This document shows positions 1-14,920 of a stretch of DNA of 64,000 nucleotides, piece after piece. The stretch comes from Ridgeia piscesae. Taxonomy: Eukaryota; Annelida; Polychaeta; Sabellida; Siboglinidae. Positions within the stretch are counted from its first letter, which is position 1; every line of letters starts with the position of its first letter. A model generated the notes under the pieces. That model searched no databases. It was not told the DNA's origin and saw nothing but the letters and a program-made list of their open reading frames with translations. Location of the stretch: positions 216,001-280,000 of the forward strand of contig JAODUO010000188.1 in assembly GCA_025642075.2 (NCBI GenBank), in the 5' to 3' direction. The position numbers and the translations under genes were made by a program.

Positions 1-3000
1 ATTATGATATGATATGTGACATGTGGGTGTTATATTCAACATGTAAGTTGGTGCCAATGTGTGTGCGTGTATGTGTGTGCACGTATTAAGTCTGGCTTGC
101 GAAAATGCAGGATAATGCCTCTCAATGCAACTATTTCAATGTTTTCAAATGCAGTTGTTCTTTTTGAACATCGCATTCAAATAGAAATAGTTTGGTGCAA
201 ATGAAAATGCTTTTTGTGCATGTTAAAACACACTAAAAATGTCATCACAGAGTCTGGAGGCACATTCAAAAGCCCACCATTCAAATGCATTTGCCTACCA
301 AGCCAATGCATGCATGTATGTATGTATGTATGATAAATGTATGTATGTATGTATGTATTAATTATGTTTGCTTGCAGCCAACAAGAAACAGAACATAAAA
401 CAACTGACGTTGTCTATTCACAGTCAGAGATAAGAAACATGCAGTTTTCATTCAACACACCTACAACTTATTTTACTCTAGCAATAACAAGTACCTTCCA
501 CTAACACCAGTCAATGTGTAAGGCCACTGAAAACTGCATGTTTCTACATTTCCCAACTACATTTCTCAATCACGAATATACTGAATTTGTATAACCACAA
601 CATTATGGCATATAAAAATATGATATTAAATTTACCAAATAATTGAACTAAACCAACGACAGTTTCTGAGAGAATATAATGTGCCATTTTCCAAAGCAAC
701 AGCCGGGCTAAAACCAACTACAGACACAAACTGTAAATCACACAATATAAATAACACTCGCCTTTCCACCTCCATAATATTATGCTTCATATTTCGGGAA
801 TAAACTTGTCTAGCACCCAACATGTACAATGTACAGCTGCATAAATATGTCTATCCCACAGAATGCACCTGTTGTCCTGCTCAATTATTACACTTCAATG
901 TGAAGTCAATAATTTCATAGTTCACACACACAAAGGCCGTCAGCAGCGACACTGGATACACCTCTGTGTATGATAATGCTAAGAAAAACAGACCGTCCAG
1001 CCTGAGGGAACTACTGACCACACGGAATTGGTTCATCTATGCCCCAGTTCCAAGTTGATCAATGGCGATGAAGTTCTCTTTAAAATATTTAACAGTCTTC
1101 GACTTAATCGAGAGTAAAATAGCACATTTCCACTAACAAACCAGCACAGCAGGTTAATAATAGGTTATAGAGAATCATGAAGGGACCTATTACATGAAGG
1201 GACCTATTACATGTGCATTTTTTCTAGTATGACAATATAAAATGCATTACTTGCTTATCAAACTGTGCACATAAAGTACCAAAATGGTATCAGTTATGAG
1301 TTATCTTCAGCCAGGTGTTCTTCTGTCAGTGATGTAAAGTAGAGATCTCAGTGAAATGACTCAAGAGTCTCACACATAAGTAACACACCTTCCAAGCGTC
1401 TAATAAGAGATCTCTGAACATATGGCCACTTGACAAACATCCTCCCAACCAACCAAACCGCTCATGCTTTGGTTATATTAAATTTTACAAATGTCCTTGG
1501 AGAAATTCACATTGTTACTTGTGTTTATTTACATGTAGTTTAACAACTCACAAAAGTAAATAAATGCACAAGGGATCTGCTATTTTCTTGTGTCCAACCA
1601 CCAGCACAATGTGCACACATCAAGTGACCAAACTAATATTTACAACACCAGAAGTCACCTAAATGCACTTCTAGTCGCAAGAAACTGGCCCAATCCTCCT
1701 ACTTGCAACTTGAAAACAAATTCATAATTACTTTAATAAAATAGTTACCTATAAAATCTGAACATTCACACATGGCGTCTTACTTTTCATAACGCATGTC
1801 CTTGTTTGACCAATAAATGTTTTTGTGCATACAGAACTTATCGTTTTCCTGTTTATGTAATTCCACATCGCAACATTAAACCAGTCCAGTTTTATAAATA
1901 TTGATGTATATTATCTGGCAAGAATCAGACAGAGCTGTCAACTATCAAGTGAGGGGTGTGCAGTTGGCTGTGATAGTTATGTTCATCTGTTGCATGTAAG
2001 TGATAAAGAATTACTTTTTGATTAACTCAGCATGTTGATAACTCTAGTGAAAACAAGTTCATGACATAGCCAGCCTTTGAAGCAGTTTTCCACTTGGTGT
2101 GACACCCCCAACCCCCATTCCACTTAATGTGACCCCCCAAGCTCCCACTCCAGAGGAACTTCCCATTCTCCAAAACCCTTATTCCAATGGGTATGACCAC
2201 CAATATCCCAGTTCAATGTAACCATACGACCTCTCATACTGACGGGTGTGACCCCCCAACATCCTATTTCAATGGATGTGACCCCCCTAAACTCCTAATC
2301 CAGTTCAGTTCACTGCACTCACAACATTCACTCAGACAGACAAACACTGAACTGACTTGGCCTATTCCGAATGTGTCGGGTTGTAATTTGTTGGTGCGGG
2401 GATTTACGTAAAACACATTAAGACATCTGGGCAGTGATTCCCTGGACAGGTCTTGACCAAATGGACCCATCCACTGAGTGCAGACAACATCATCACTTTA
2501 GTCATTAGTCATGTAAGCCACACTGACTCACTTGCGTGTGACTAGATGACAGAATCTAGATGCTGCAGTCTAGAAAATGTCGTCTAGATGACATGGTCTA
2601 GACAACATGTCTAGATAACGATGCTTAGTTGATGTCTGGACGACAGTCTAGATAACATGGTCTAGATAATGTGGTACAAATAACCTGGTCTAGACAATGG
2701 TCTCTTCTAAATTATGATGTCTAGATGAGAGTATTGATAATATTATGATAATTACATCTCCATTGGCAAGATATTTTGATGATGACAGGTGACGACCGAA
2801 TGTACAATTTAGCCAATGTGAGACCCACTGTGAGACCACACTGTCCACCTTGTGCTGGACATTTGAAGCATCACCCACCGGTCAGTTCTAGCAAGATACC
2901 AGCACATGTTGTAGCTGTGTCCATTGGCAAGATCAACTATGTCAGATGCATGTTCCCGCAGACCGTGTCTCTTTGGGGTGGACCACACAACCCCAGAGAG

Positions 3001-3167
3001 TCACCAGTGTGTAGTAGCACTCTCAGTTAACAACTGGCTCGTCTGTTGACCATCTTGACCACCAACTGACCATCATTCCTGCTGTGGTCACATGGTGACG
3101 GTACACTATAAACACTACTACATCTGATGACCCCTCCACTGTCCAGCCAGTTGTGTCAGCGTGGCCG
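1..3167. other. 3' flank of GALNT2, no gene recognised
   Basis: This holds the 3' UTR and downstream DNA. I see a (TATG)n microsatellite near 309-358 and a tandem duplication of about 18 bp near 1177-1212. There is a degenerate repeat rich in GTGACCCCCC at 2095-2300 and a degenerate array rich in GTCTAGATAAC at 2540-2720. Only a distant AATAAA on the minus strand (about 1524-1529) was found, so the polyadenylation site is unresolved. Confidence 0.5.
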
Positions 3168-3320
3168 TCACGTGGCCGCAGTGAGTGTGAAGTGCCACCT
3201 CTGGGTGTCACTGGACTTGTCACACTGGTCAACTGTGAGGCCGTGCTTATGGTGCTGCCAACTGTCCAGACAGAAGTTGTGGTGTTTGTGGTGCAGAAGT
3301 GACCCGTCCAACCACCAGTG
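3168..3320 (-). CDS. GALNT2: GALNT2 exon 15: lectin domain, third repeat, and stop
   Basis: The acceptor is TTTTGTTTAG|CAC, phase 0. It encodes residues 510-559, including [20 protein letters not shown] and [15 protein letters not shown], then TGA (3170-3168). CLD and a closing Q-x-W are the gamma-repeat marks, and the end falls 8 residues after Trp551 as in the family. The 56-bp array starts only about 6 bp beyond the acceptor. Confidence 0.93.
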   Translation of the reverse strand, partial: HWWLDGSLLHHKHHNFCLDSWQHHKHGLTVDQCDKSSDTQRWHFTLTAAT

Positions 3321-6300
3321 CTAAACAAAACACACAGACACAAGTCAGTTGACAACACAGTAGTGTAGTTAAATACACGATCATAACACACAGACACAAG
3401 TCACCCGACAACACAGTAGTGTAGTTAAATACACGATCATAACACACAGACACAAGTCACCCGACAACACAGTAGTGTAGTTAAATACACGATCATAACA
3501 CACAGACACAAGTCACCTGACAACACAGTAGTGTAGTTAAATACACGATCATAATACACAGACACAAGTCACCTGACAACACAGTAGTGTAGTTAAATAC
3601 ACGATCATAACACACAGACACAAGCCACCTGACAACACAGTAGTGTAGTTAAATACACGATCATAACACACAGACACAAGTCACCTGACAACACAGTAGT
3701 GTAGTTAAATACACGATCATAACACACAGACACAAGTCACCCGACAACACAGTAGTGTAGTTAAATACACGATCATAACACACAGACACAAGTCACCTGA
3801 CAACACAGTAGTGTAGTTAAATACACGATCATAACACACAGACACAAGTCACCTGACAACACAGTAGTGTAGTTAAATACACGATCATAACACACAGACA
3901 CAAGTCACCTGACAACACAGTAGTGTAGTTAAATACACGATCATAACACACAGACACAAGTCACCTGACAACACAGTAGTGTAGTTAAATACACGATCAT
4001 AACACACAGACACAAGTCACCTGACAACACAGTAGTGTAGTTAAATACACGATCATAACACACAGACACAAGTCACCCGACAACACAGTAGTGTAGTTAA
4101 ATACACGATCATAACACACAGACACAAGTCACCTGACAACACAGTAGTGTAGTTAAATACACGATCATAACACACAGACACAAGTCACCTGACAACACAG
4201 TAGTGTAGTTAAATACACGATCATAACACACAGACACAAGTCACCTGACAACACAGTAGTGTAGTTAAATACACGATCATAACACACAGACACAAGTCAC
4301 CTGACAACACAGTAGTGTAGTTAAATACACGATCATAACACACAGACACAAGTCACCCGACAACACAGTAGTGTAGTTAAATACACGATCATAACACACA
4401 GACACAAGTCACCTGACAACACAGTAGTGTAGTTAAATACACGATCATAACACACAGACACAAGTCACCTGACAACACAGTAGTGTAGTTAAATACACGA
4501 TCATAACACACAGACACAAGTCACCTGACAACACAGTAGTGTAGTTAAATACACGATCATAACACACAGACACAAGTCACCTGACAACACAGTAGTGTAG
4601 TTAAATACACGATCATAACACACAGACACAAGTCACCCGACAACACAGTAGTGTAGTTAAATACACGATCATAACACACAGACACAAGTCACCCGACAAC
4701 ACAGTAGTGTAGTTAAATACACGATCATAACACACAGACACAAGTCACCTGACAACACAGTAGTGTAGTTAAATACACGATCATAACACACAGACACAAG
4801 TCACCTGACAACACAGTAGTGTAGTTAAATACACGATCATAACACACAGACACAAGTCACCTGACAACACAGTAGTGTAGTTAAAAACACGATCATAACA
4901 CACAGACACAAGTCACCTGACAACACAGTAGTGTAGTTAAATACACGATCATAACACACAGACACAAGTCACCTGACAACACAGTAGTGTAGTTAAATAC
5001 ACGATCATAACACACAGACACAAGTCACCTGACAACACAGTAGTGTAGTTAAATACACGATCATAACACACAGACACAAGTCACCTGACAACACAGTAGT
5101 GTAGTTAAATACACGATCATAACACACAGACACAAGTCACCTGACAACACAGTAGTGTAGTTAAATACACGATCATAACACACAGACACAAGTCACCCGA
5201 CAACACAGTAGTGTAGTTAAATACACGATCATAACACACAGACACAAGTCACCTGACAACACAGTAGTGTAGTTAAATACACGATCATAACACACAGACA
5301 CAAGTCACCCGACAACACAGTAGTGTAGTTAAATACACGATCATAACACACAGACACAAGTCACCCGACAACACAGTAGTGTAGTTAAATACACGATCAT
5401 AACACACAGACACAAGTCACCCGACAACACAGTAGTGTAGTTAAATGCACGATCATAACACACAGACACAAGTCACCCGACAACACAGTAGTGTAGTTAA
5501 ATACACGATCATAACACACAGACACAAGTCACCTGACAACACAGTAGTGTAGTTAAATACACGATCATAACACACAGACACAAGTCACCTGACAACACAG
5601 TAGTGTAGTTAAATACACGATCATAACACACAGACACAAGTCACCTGACAACACAGTAGTGTAGTTAAATACACGATCATAATACACAGACACAAGTCAC
5701 CTGACAACACAGTAGTGTAGTTAAATACACGATCATAACACACAGACACAAGTCACCTGACAACACAGTAGTGTAGTTAAATACACGATCATAACACACA
5801 CGAAGCAGGGAGGTGACGCCACACTGGGAACTGTGTCCCATACGAATTAGAGATCACGTTACTGTCAGTCCCATCTCAATTTAGGGTGTAACAAAACCCC
5901 CAAAGTCTACATTGACCCCCTCACTGGCAGTACAAGATCAATTTGATGCTAATGTTCTGAAAAAGGCTGACTAGTATACAATATACACAGACCACTTGTA
6001 AGCAGCATGTTAAAACATAAACCATCAGTTGCACAACAATATCAGTGCCATTTGTGCAAACCAATTTGTTGCAAAGTTATGTATTGTGCATTCAATGCAT
6101 GATTTTTCAAGGTAACTCTAAATTGCATTATTAATACAACGTGAACTAAATTGTTTGTTTCAAAAAGTATAAAAAAGTTCTGCAATGTACGATGGATTAT
6201 AAAAGGTAGTTCTTACATTGCCCAACATCCATGTGTTTATACTCTTATATCTGATGAAAGTCAAACGTCCGTGACAGCAAGTTATGAGACACAAGATAGG

Positions 6301-9300
6301 TTATTAAACTTCTCAAAGAACAGAACATTGTCTTGTGGTCTGTACATCAAACAGTACTTACATGGGCAGTTACAGTGAAATAAATGACTTGTATTCGACA
6401 CACTGCTCCCCCTTATATTAGTTATGGTGGTGACAGAGGTTACACAATTTAGTCAGTTATAACAGAAATGAACAAATATTGATTTAAAATAAATAAGTAA
6501 ATAATAAATAATGTTAACACAGTCAGTATACATCAACCAATGTACATTAAAAATTAACTTAGGCATTAAATACATATCAACATATCAAAATCAGGAAATG
6601 GTTCAGCTTTACAATAATCCCTCCCTTCCAGACTTATCGTTTCAGATTTCAGGGAAGAACCAACAATCCCACAGTGTGCCCCCGTATACGCCCCACAGTG
6701 TGCCACTGAGACCCCCCACAGTGTGCCCCTGATACGCCCCACAGTGTGTCCCTGAGACCCCCCACAGTGTGCCACTGAGACCCCCACATTGTGCTTCTGA
6801 GACCCCCCACAGTGTGCCCCTGAGACCCTCACAGTGTGCCCCTGAGACCCCCCACAGTGTGCCCTTAAACTCACCTGCTTTTCTTCGCTAGAGTCACAGA
6901 TCTTGAGGATGACAGGGTAATGACTCGATGCCGCAGTCAATGTCAGACACCAACCACTGTGTTTCACCAGGTAGTCTTTTGTCAACTCCCACTCCTGTCA
7001 AACACAGCACTCTCTCACTACAAGGACATCACAAACACAGTACTCTCTCATTCAAGGACATCAAACACAGACTCTCTCACTACAAGGACATCAAACACAG
7101 CCTCTCACATCAGACACAACACACTCTTCACTACAAGGACATCAAACACAGACTCTCTCACTACATGGACATCAAACACAGTACTCTCTCACTACAAGGA
7201 CATCAAAACACAGTACTCTCTCACTACAAGGACATCAAACACAGTACTCTCTCACTACAAGGACATCAAACACAGTACTCTCTCACTACAAGGACATCAA
7301 ACACAGCACTCTCTCACTACAAGGACATCAAACACAGCACTCTCTCATTACAAGGACATCAAACACAGCACTCTCTCACTACAAGGACATCAAACACAGC
7401 ACTCTCTCACTACAAGGACATCAAACACAGCACTCTCTCACTACAAGGACATCAAACACAGCACTCTCTCACTACAAGGACATCAAACACAGCACTCTCT
7501 CACTACAAGGACATCAAACACAGTACTCTCTCACTACAAGGACATCAAACACAGTACTCTCTCACTACAAGGACATCAAACACAGTACTCTCTCACTACA
7601 AGGACATCAAACACAGTACTCTCTCACTACAAGGACATCAAACACAGCACTCTCTCACTACAAGGACATCAAACACAGTACTCTCTCACTACAAGGACAT
7701 CAAACACAGCACTCTCTCATTACAAGGACATCAAACACAGCACTCTCTCACTACAAGGACATCAAACACAGCACTCTCTCACTACGAGGACATCAAACAC
7801 AGCACTCTCTCACTACAAGGACATCAAACACAGCACTCTCTCACTACAAGGACATCAAACACAGCACTCTCTCACTACAAGGACATCAAACACAGCACTC
7901 TCTCATTACAAGGACATCAAACACAGCACTCTCTCACTACAAGGACATCAAACACAGCACTCTCTCATTACAAGGACATCAAACACAGCACTCTCTCACT
8001 ACAAGGACATCAAACACAGCACTCTCTCACTACAAGGACATCAAACACAGTACTCTCTCACTACAAGGACATCAAACACAGTACTCTCTCACTACAAGGA
8101 CATCAAACACAGCACTCTCTCATTACAAGGACATCAAACACAGTACTCTCTCACTACAAGGACATCAAACACAGCACTCTCTCACTACAAGGACATCAAA
8201 CACAGTACTCTCTCACTACAAGGACATCAAACACAGTACTCTCTCACTACAAGGACATCAAACACAGCACTCTCTCACTACAAGGACATCAAACACAGCA
8301 CTCTCTCACTACAAGGACATCAAACACAGCACTCTCTCATTACAAGGACATCAAACACAGCACTCTCTCACTATAAGGACATCAAACACAGCACTCTCTC
8401 ACTACAAGGACATCAAACACAGCACTCTCTCACAACAAGGACATCAAACACAGCACTCTCTCACTACGAGGACATCAAACACAGCACTCTCTCACTACAA
8501 GGACATCAAACACAGCACTCTCTCACTACAAGGACATCAAACACAGCACTCTCTCACTACAAGGACATCAAACACAGCACTCTCTCATTACAAGGACATC
8601 AAACACAGCACTCTCTCACTACAAGGACATCAAACACAGCACTCTCTCACTACAAGGACATCAAACACAGCACTCTCTCACTACAAGGACATCAAACACA
8701 GCACTCTCTCATTACAAGGACATCAAACACAGCACTCTCTCACTACAAGGACATCAAACACAGCACTCTCTCACTACGAGGACATCAAACACAGCACTCT
8801 CTCACTACAAGGACATCAAACACAGCACTCTCTCATTACAAGGACATCAAACACAGCACTCTCTCACTACAAGGACATCAAACACAGCACTCTCTCACTA
8901 CAAGGACATCAAACACAGCACTCTCTCACTACAAGGACATCAAACACAGCACTCTCTCACTACAAGGACATCAAACACAGCACTCTCTCACTACGAGGAC
9001 ATCAAACACAGCACTCTCTCACTACAAGGACATCAAACACAGCACTCTCTCACTACAAGGACATCAAACACAGCACTCTCTCACTACAAGGACATCAAAC
9101 ACAGTACTCTCTCACTACAAGGACATCAAACACAGTACTCTCTCACTACAAGGACATCAAACACAGTACTCTCTCACTACAAGGACATCAAACACAGTAC
9201 TCTCTCACTACAAGGACATCAAACACAGTACTCTCTCACTACAAGGACATCAAACACAGACTCTCTCACTACAAGGACATCAAACACAGCACTCTCTCAC

Positions 9301-12300
9301 TACAAGGACATCAAACACAGCACTCTCTCACTACAAGGACATCAAACACAGTACTCTCTCACTACAAGGACATCAAACACAGTACTCTCTCACTACAAGG
9401 ACATCAAACACAGTACTCTCTCACTACGGGGACATCAAACACAGTACTCTCTCACTACAAGGACATCAAACACAGTACTCTCTCACTACAAGGACATCAA
9501 ACACAGTACTCTCTCACTACAAGGACATCAAACACAGTACTCTCTCACTACAAGGACATCAAACACAGTACTCTCTCACTACAAGGACATCAAACACAGT
9601 ACTCTCTCACTACAAGGACATCAAACACAGTACTCTCTCACTACGGGGACATCAAACACAGTACTCTCTCACTACAAGGACATCAAACACAGTACTCTCT
9701 CACTACAAGGACATCAAACACAGTACTCTCTCACTACAAGGACATCAAACACAGTACTCTCTCACTACAAGGACATCAAACACAGTACTCTCTCACTACA
9801 AGGACATCAAACACAGTACTCTCTCACTACAAGGACATCAAACACAGTACTCTCTCACTACAAGGACATCAAACACAGTACTCTCTCACTACGGGGACAT
9901 CAAACACAGTACTCTCTCACTACAAGGACATCAAACACAGTACTCTCTCACTACAAGGACATCAAACACAGTACTCTCTCACTACGGGGACATCAAACAC
10001 AGTACTCTCTCACTACAAGGACATCAAACACAGTACTCTCTCACTACAAGGACATCAAACACAGTACTCTCTCACTACAAGGACATCAAACACAGTACTC
10101 TCTCACTACAAGGACATCAAACACAGTACTCTCTCACTACAAGGACATCAAACACAGTACTCTCTCACTACAAGGACATCAAACACAGTACTCTCTCACT
10201 ACAAGGACATCAAACACAGTACTCTCTCACTACAAGGACATCAAACAGCACTCTCTCACTACAAGGACATCAAACACAGTACTCTCACTACGAGGACATC
10301 AAACACAGTACTCTCTCACTACGAGGACATCAAACACAGCACTCTCTCACTACAAGGACATCAAACACAGCACTCTCTCACTACAAGGACATCAAACACA
10401 GCACTCTCTCACTACAAGGACATCAAACACAGTACTCTCTCACTACAAGGACATCAAACACAGCACTCTCTCACTACAAGGACATCAAACACAGTACTCT
10501 CTCACTACAAGGACATCAAACACAGCACTCTCTCACTACAAGGACATCAAACACAGCACTCTCTCACTACAAGGACATCAAACACAGCACTCTCTCACTA
10601 CAAGGACATCAAACACAGCACTCTCTCACTACAAGGACATCAAACACAGTACTCTCTCACTACAAGGACATCAAACACAGTACTCTCTCACTACAAGGAC
10701 ATCAAACACAGTACTCTCTCACTACAAGGACATCAAACACAGCACTCTCTCACTACAAGGACATCAAACACAGCACTCTCTCACTACAAGGACATCAAAC
10801 ACAGCACTCTCTCACTACAAGGACATCAAACACAGCACTCTCTCACTACAAGGACATCAAACACAGTACTCTCTCACTACAAGGACATCAAACACAGTAC
10901 TCTCTCACTACAAGGACATCAAACACAGTACTCTCTCACTACAAGGACATCAAACACAGCACTCTCTCACTACAAGGACATCAAACACAGTACTCTCTCA
11001 CTACAAGGACATCAAACACAGTACTCTCTCACTACAAGGACATCAAACACAGTACTCTCTCACTACAAGGACATCAAACACAGTACTCTCTCACTACAAG
11101 GACATCAAACACAGTACTCTCTCACTACAAGGACATCAAACACAGTACTCTCTCACTACAAGGACATCAAACACAGTACTCTCTCACTACAAGGACATCA
11201 AACACAGACTCTCTCACTACAAGGACATCAAACACAGTACTCTCTCACTACAAGGACATCAAACACAGCACTCTCTCACTACAAGGACATCAAACACAGT
11301 ACTCTCTCACTACAAGGACATCAAACACAGTACTCTCTCACTACAAGGACATCAAACACAGTACTCTCTCACTACGAGGACATCAAACACAGTACTCTCT
11401 CACTACGGGGACATCAAACACAGTACTCTCTCACTACAAGGACATCAAACACAGTACTCTCTCACTACAAGGACATCAAACACAGCACTCTCTCACTACA
11501 AGGACATCAAACACAGTACTCTCTCACTACAAGGACATCAAACACAGTACTCTCTCACTACAAGGACATCAAACACAGTACTCTCTCACTACAAGGACAT
11601 CAAACACAGTACTCTCTCACTACAAGGACATCAAACACAGTACTCTCTCACTACAAGGACATCAAACACAGCACTCTCTCACTACAAGGACATCAAACAC
11701 AGTACTCTCTCACTACAAGGACATCAAACACAGTACTCTCTCACTACAAGGACATCAAACACAGTACTCTCTCACTACAAGTACATCAAACACAGTACTC
11801 TCTCATACAAGGACATCAAACACAGTACTCTCTCACTACAAGACATCAAACACAGTACTCTCTCACTACAAGTACATCAAACACAGTACTCTCTCAATAC
11901 AAGTACATCAAACACAGCACTCTCTCACTACAAGTACATCAAATAGAGACACCTTACAGAACACTCTCTCACTACAAGGACATCAAACACGGTACTCTCT
12001 CACTATAAGGACATCAAACACAGTACTCTCTCACTACAAGTACATCAAACACAGCACTATCTCACTATAAGGACATCAAACACAGTATTCTCTCACTACA
12101 AGTACATCAAACATAGTAGTCTCTCACTACAATGACATCAAACACAGTAGTCTTCCACTACAAGTACATAAAACAGAGCATTATCTCACTATAAGGACAT
12201 CAAACACAGTACTCTCTCACTACAAGTACATCAAACACAGCACTATCTCACTATAAGGACATCAAACACAGTACTGTCTCACTACAAGTACATCAACCAC

Positions 12301-14849
12301 AGCACTCTCTCATTACAAGGACATCAAACACAGTACTCTCTCACTACAAGTACATCAACCACAGCACTCTCTCATTACAAGGACATCAAACACAGTACTC
12401 TCCCACTTCAAGCACATCAAACAGAGTACTCTCTCACTTCAAGTACATCAAACAGTGCTCTATCCCCCCACTATAGCAATGGGTAACAATTCCAAGGTGA
12501 TAATTTGCCACAAGGAGCTGACCTGGTTGCCTCCTGAGTGGTGACAGGTGAACAGGCCAATTGTGCCGTCTTCAAAGTGGCCCAGCGTGTCAATGCACTG
12601 ATCATTCTGGTGAATAGACCCATGTTTTGATGCCACCTTAGTGGGGATCCTGAAATAACCCAGATTACACACTACTGAAAGAAAACTTCAGAACCAACAA
12701 TTCTTTAAATCCTTATGATTTCAGATGTATGTGTATTTGTTTTTATATTCTAAGTATATAACTAAACATGTTGTTATTCAATACAGTGTCAAAGACCGAT
12801 ATAGATCGATCAAACATTCCATTTTTGACAGCAGAAAGATATGTTTCGGAACATCACCTGTGCTTATCTTGAAAGTATGCAGCCATTATTCATCTACTAC
12901 TCAAACGGTACCTATTTGAAGCAAACGGCGACATATCTATGTTTTGAGAAATGAAGCCATTTTGATTAATACTGCCTACATATTGTTTTTGATGTGCATT
13001 CGTAAATAATATATTTTATTAGTTTTGTATTATTCGTTACGTAAAATAAGTAAGTCAGGTAAGATTAAGGAATGCCTTTCTGCACAATAAGGATGGGACG
13101 AATATTCGAATCGTATTCAAAATTTTGAATATTCAGACATTTTCCCGGTATTCGATTCGAAATTCGCCACTGTATAAATGAATATTGCTTGAATATTTTC
13201 CAATCCAGTTCATGTCCTCCGCCGCAAAATTGGCCTCGGGTGACCTTTAACTTTCTGACGTAACTATAAAAAATTACAACTGCCAAACTACTTGCATATC
13301 TATACACACATATGTATATATACAGTAGGTTTCAAAATAAAATCAGACATTATTTAAAAAAATTTCACCAAATAAACTCGCGTAAAACTCATCGGCAACG
13401 CATCGCCGTCGGTGGCCGCTACCCGTAGCCTACCATAATATTGGTATTGTGTCGAGGGGGTCTTTTATTAGCAGTATTGGGTTAAGGTTTAAAGTTTATT
13501 ATTAGCGGAAGTTAGCTTAGGCTTAGTTATGGTTACGGTTACTGTTATTTTATGGTTAGCATAAAACCGGAATTTGTGAAGGTCATTTATTTAGCGACGC
13601 CTGCGATAAATTATCGATTTTACTGTAATCACTGAGCTACGCGTAGCTGCCGTAAACCCGTGGATTGTGTCGAATGTGGCACGAATTTGTTTTCTTAATT
13701 TTATTCTTTACGGAATGTAAATGATTTTATTTTTGTAACCTAATGTGTGTATATGTACATAAGATATGCGATGATAGGTTTGGCAGCTGTAAGAAGTTGT
13801 TTTCATGGTTAGGTCAGAAAGTAAATAAAGACTGATATGTATGGCAACGATGCTGGTGATCCCGGGACGAACTCGTGCCCATGGCCACGGGATGACGCCG
13901 TGTTCCGGCAATCGAATTTGAAGCCACTTGAATATTCATATTCGATTTAATTCGTATGCGAAATTTCGAGGATATTCGATTCGAATGAAATTCCAGATTC
14001 GTCTCATCCTTATTGCACAGAACTGAAGGGACATGACCTGGACAGCTATTGTTTGCTTGCGTGTCCAGGTAGTGAGAGGAGACTGGACTAGACCAGTCGT
14101 TGTGACCTACTTGAGCTGTGGGTAGACGTTCTGCAGGTACCACTCAAAGGGACGACACTTCAACTTCTCCCGCAGCAACAGGCGACTGCGGATACTGAAA
14201 CACGCACACACGCCTCACATGACTCGTATGTCTGACATGACTCGTATGTCTGACATGACTTGTATGTCTGACATGACTTGTATGTCTGACATGACTTGTA
14301 TGTCTGACATGACTTGTATGTCTGACATGACTTGTATGTCTAATATGACTTGTATGTCTGACATGACTTGTATGTGTGACTTGACTCGTATGTCTAATAT
14401 GACTCGTATGTCTGACATGACTTGTATGTGTGACATGACTTGTATGTCTGACATGACTCGTATGCCTAATATGACTTGTATGCCTGACATGACTTATAAG
14501 CCTGACATGACTTGTAAGCCTGACATGACTTGTAAGCCTGACATGACTTGTGTGCCTGACATGACTTCAGCGTCTTGTATGCCCAAAATGACTGGTATGC
14601 CTGACATGACCTGCAAGCCTAACAATACTTGTACATCTGACACGACTTGTAAGGTTTTACAGTATGTCTTCATTTAATATGAAAGATGCAGGTATCTAAT
14701 CCTGAAAGAATTGGTTTTTAAATTATAAAATATTTACCAACACTCAACGTATGAGTCAATATTCAATGTGCTTCTTTCTGACAGCATTAATTAATCAATA
14801 CAATGTAATACATGAAACCACTGGCAGTTGTGAGCAGAAACAGGACGAC

Positions 14850-14920
<71 letters not shown>

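Noticed and set aside
6920..12070. Open frame of 1716 codons with a 31-residue repeat
   Set aside because: It is a by-product of the 31-bp intronic array, which has no stops in any of three frames. It overlaps exon 14 of GALNT2 on the opposite strand at its start. No promoter or start context supports it.
3327..12455. CRISPR-like array of regular repeats
   Set aside because: The units are contiguous with no unique spacers, and the genome is eukaryotic. These are minisatellites.
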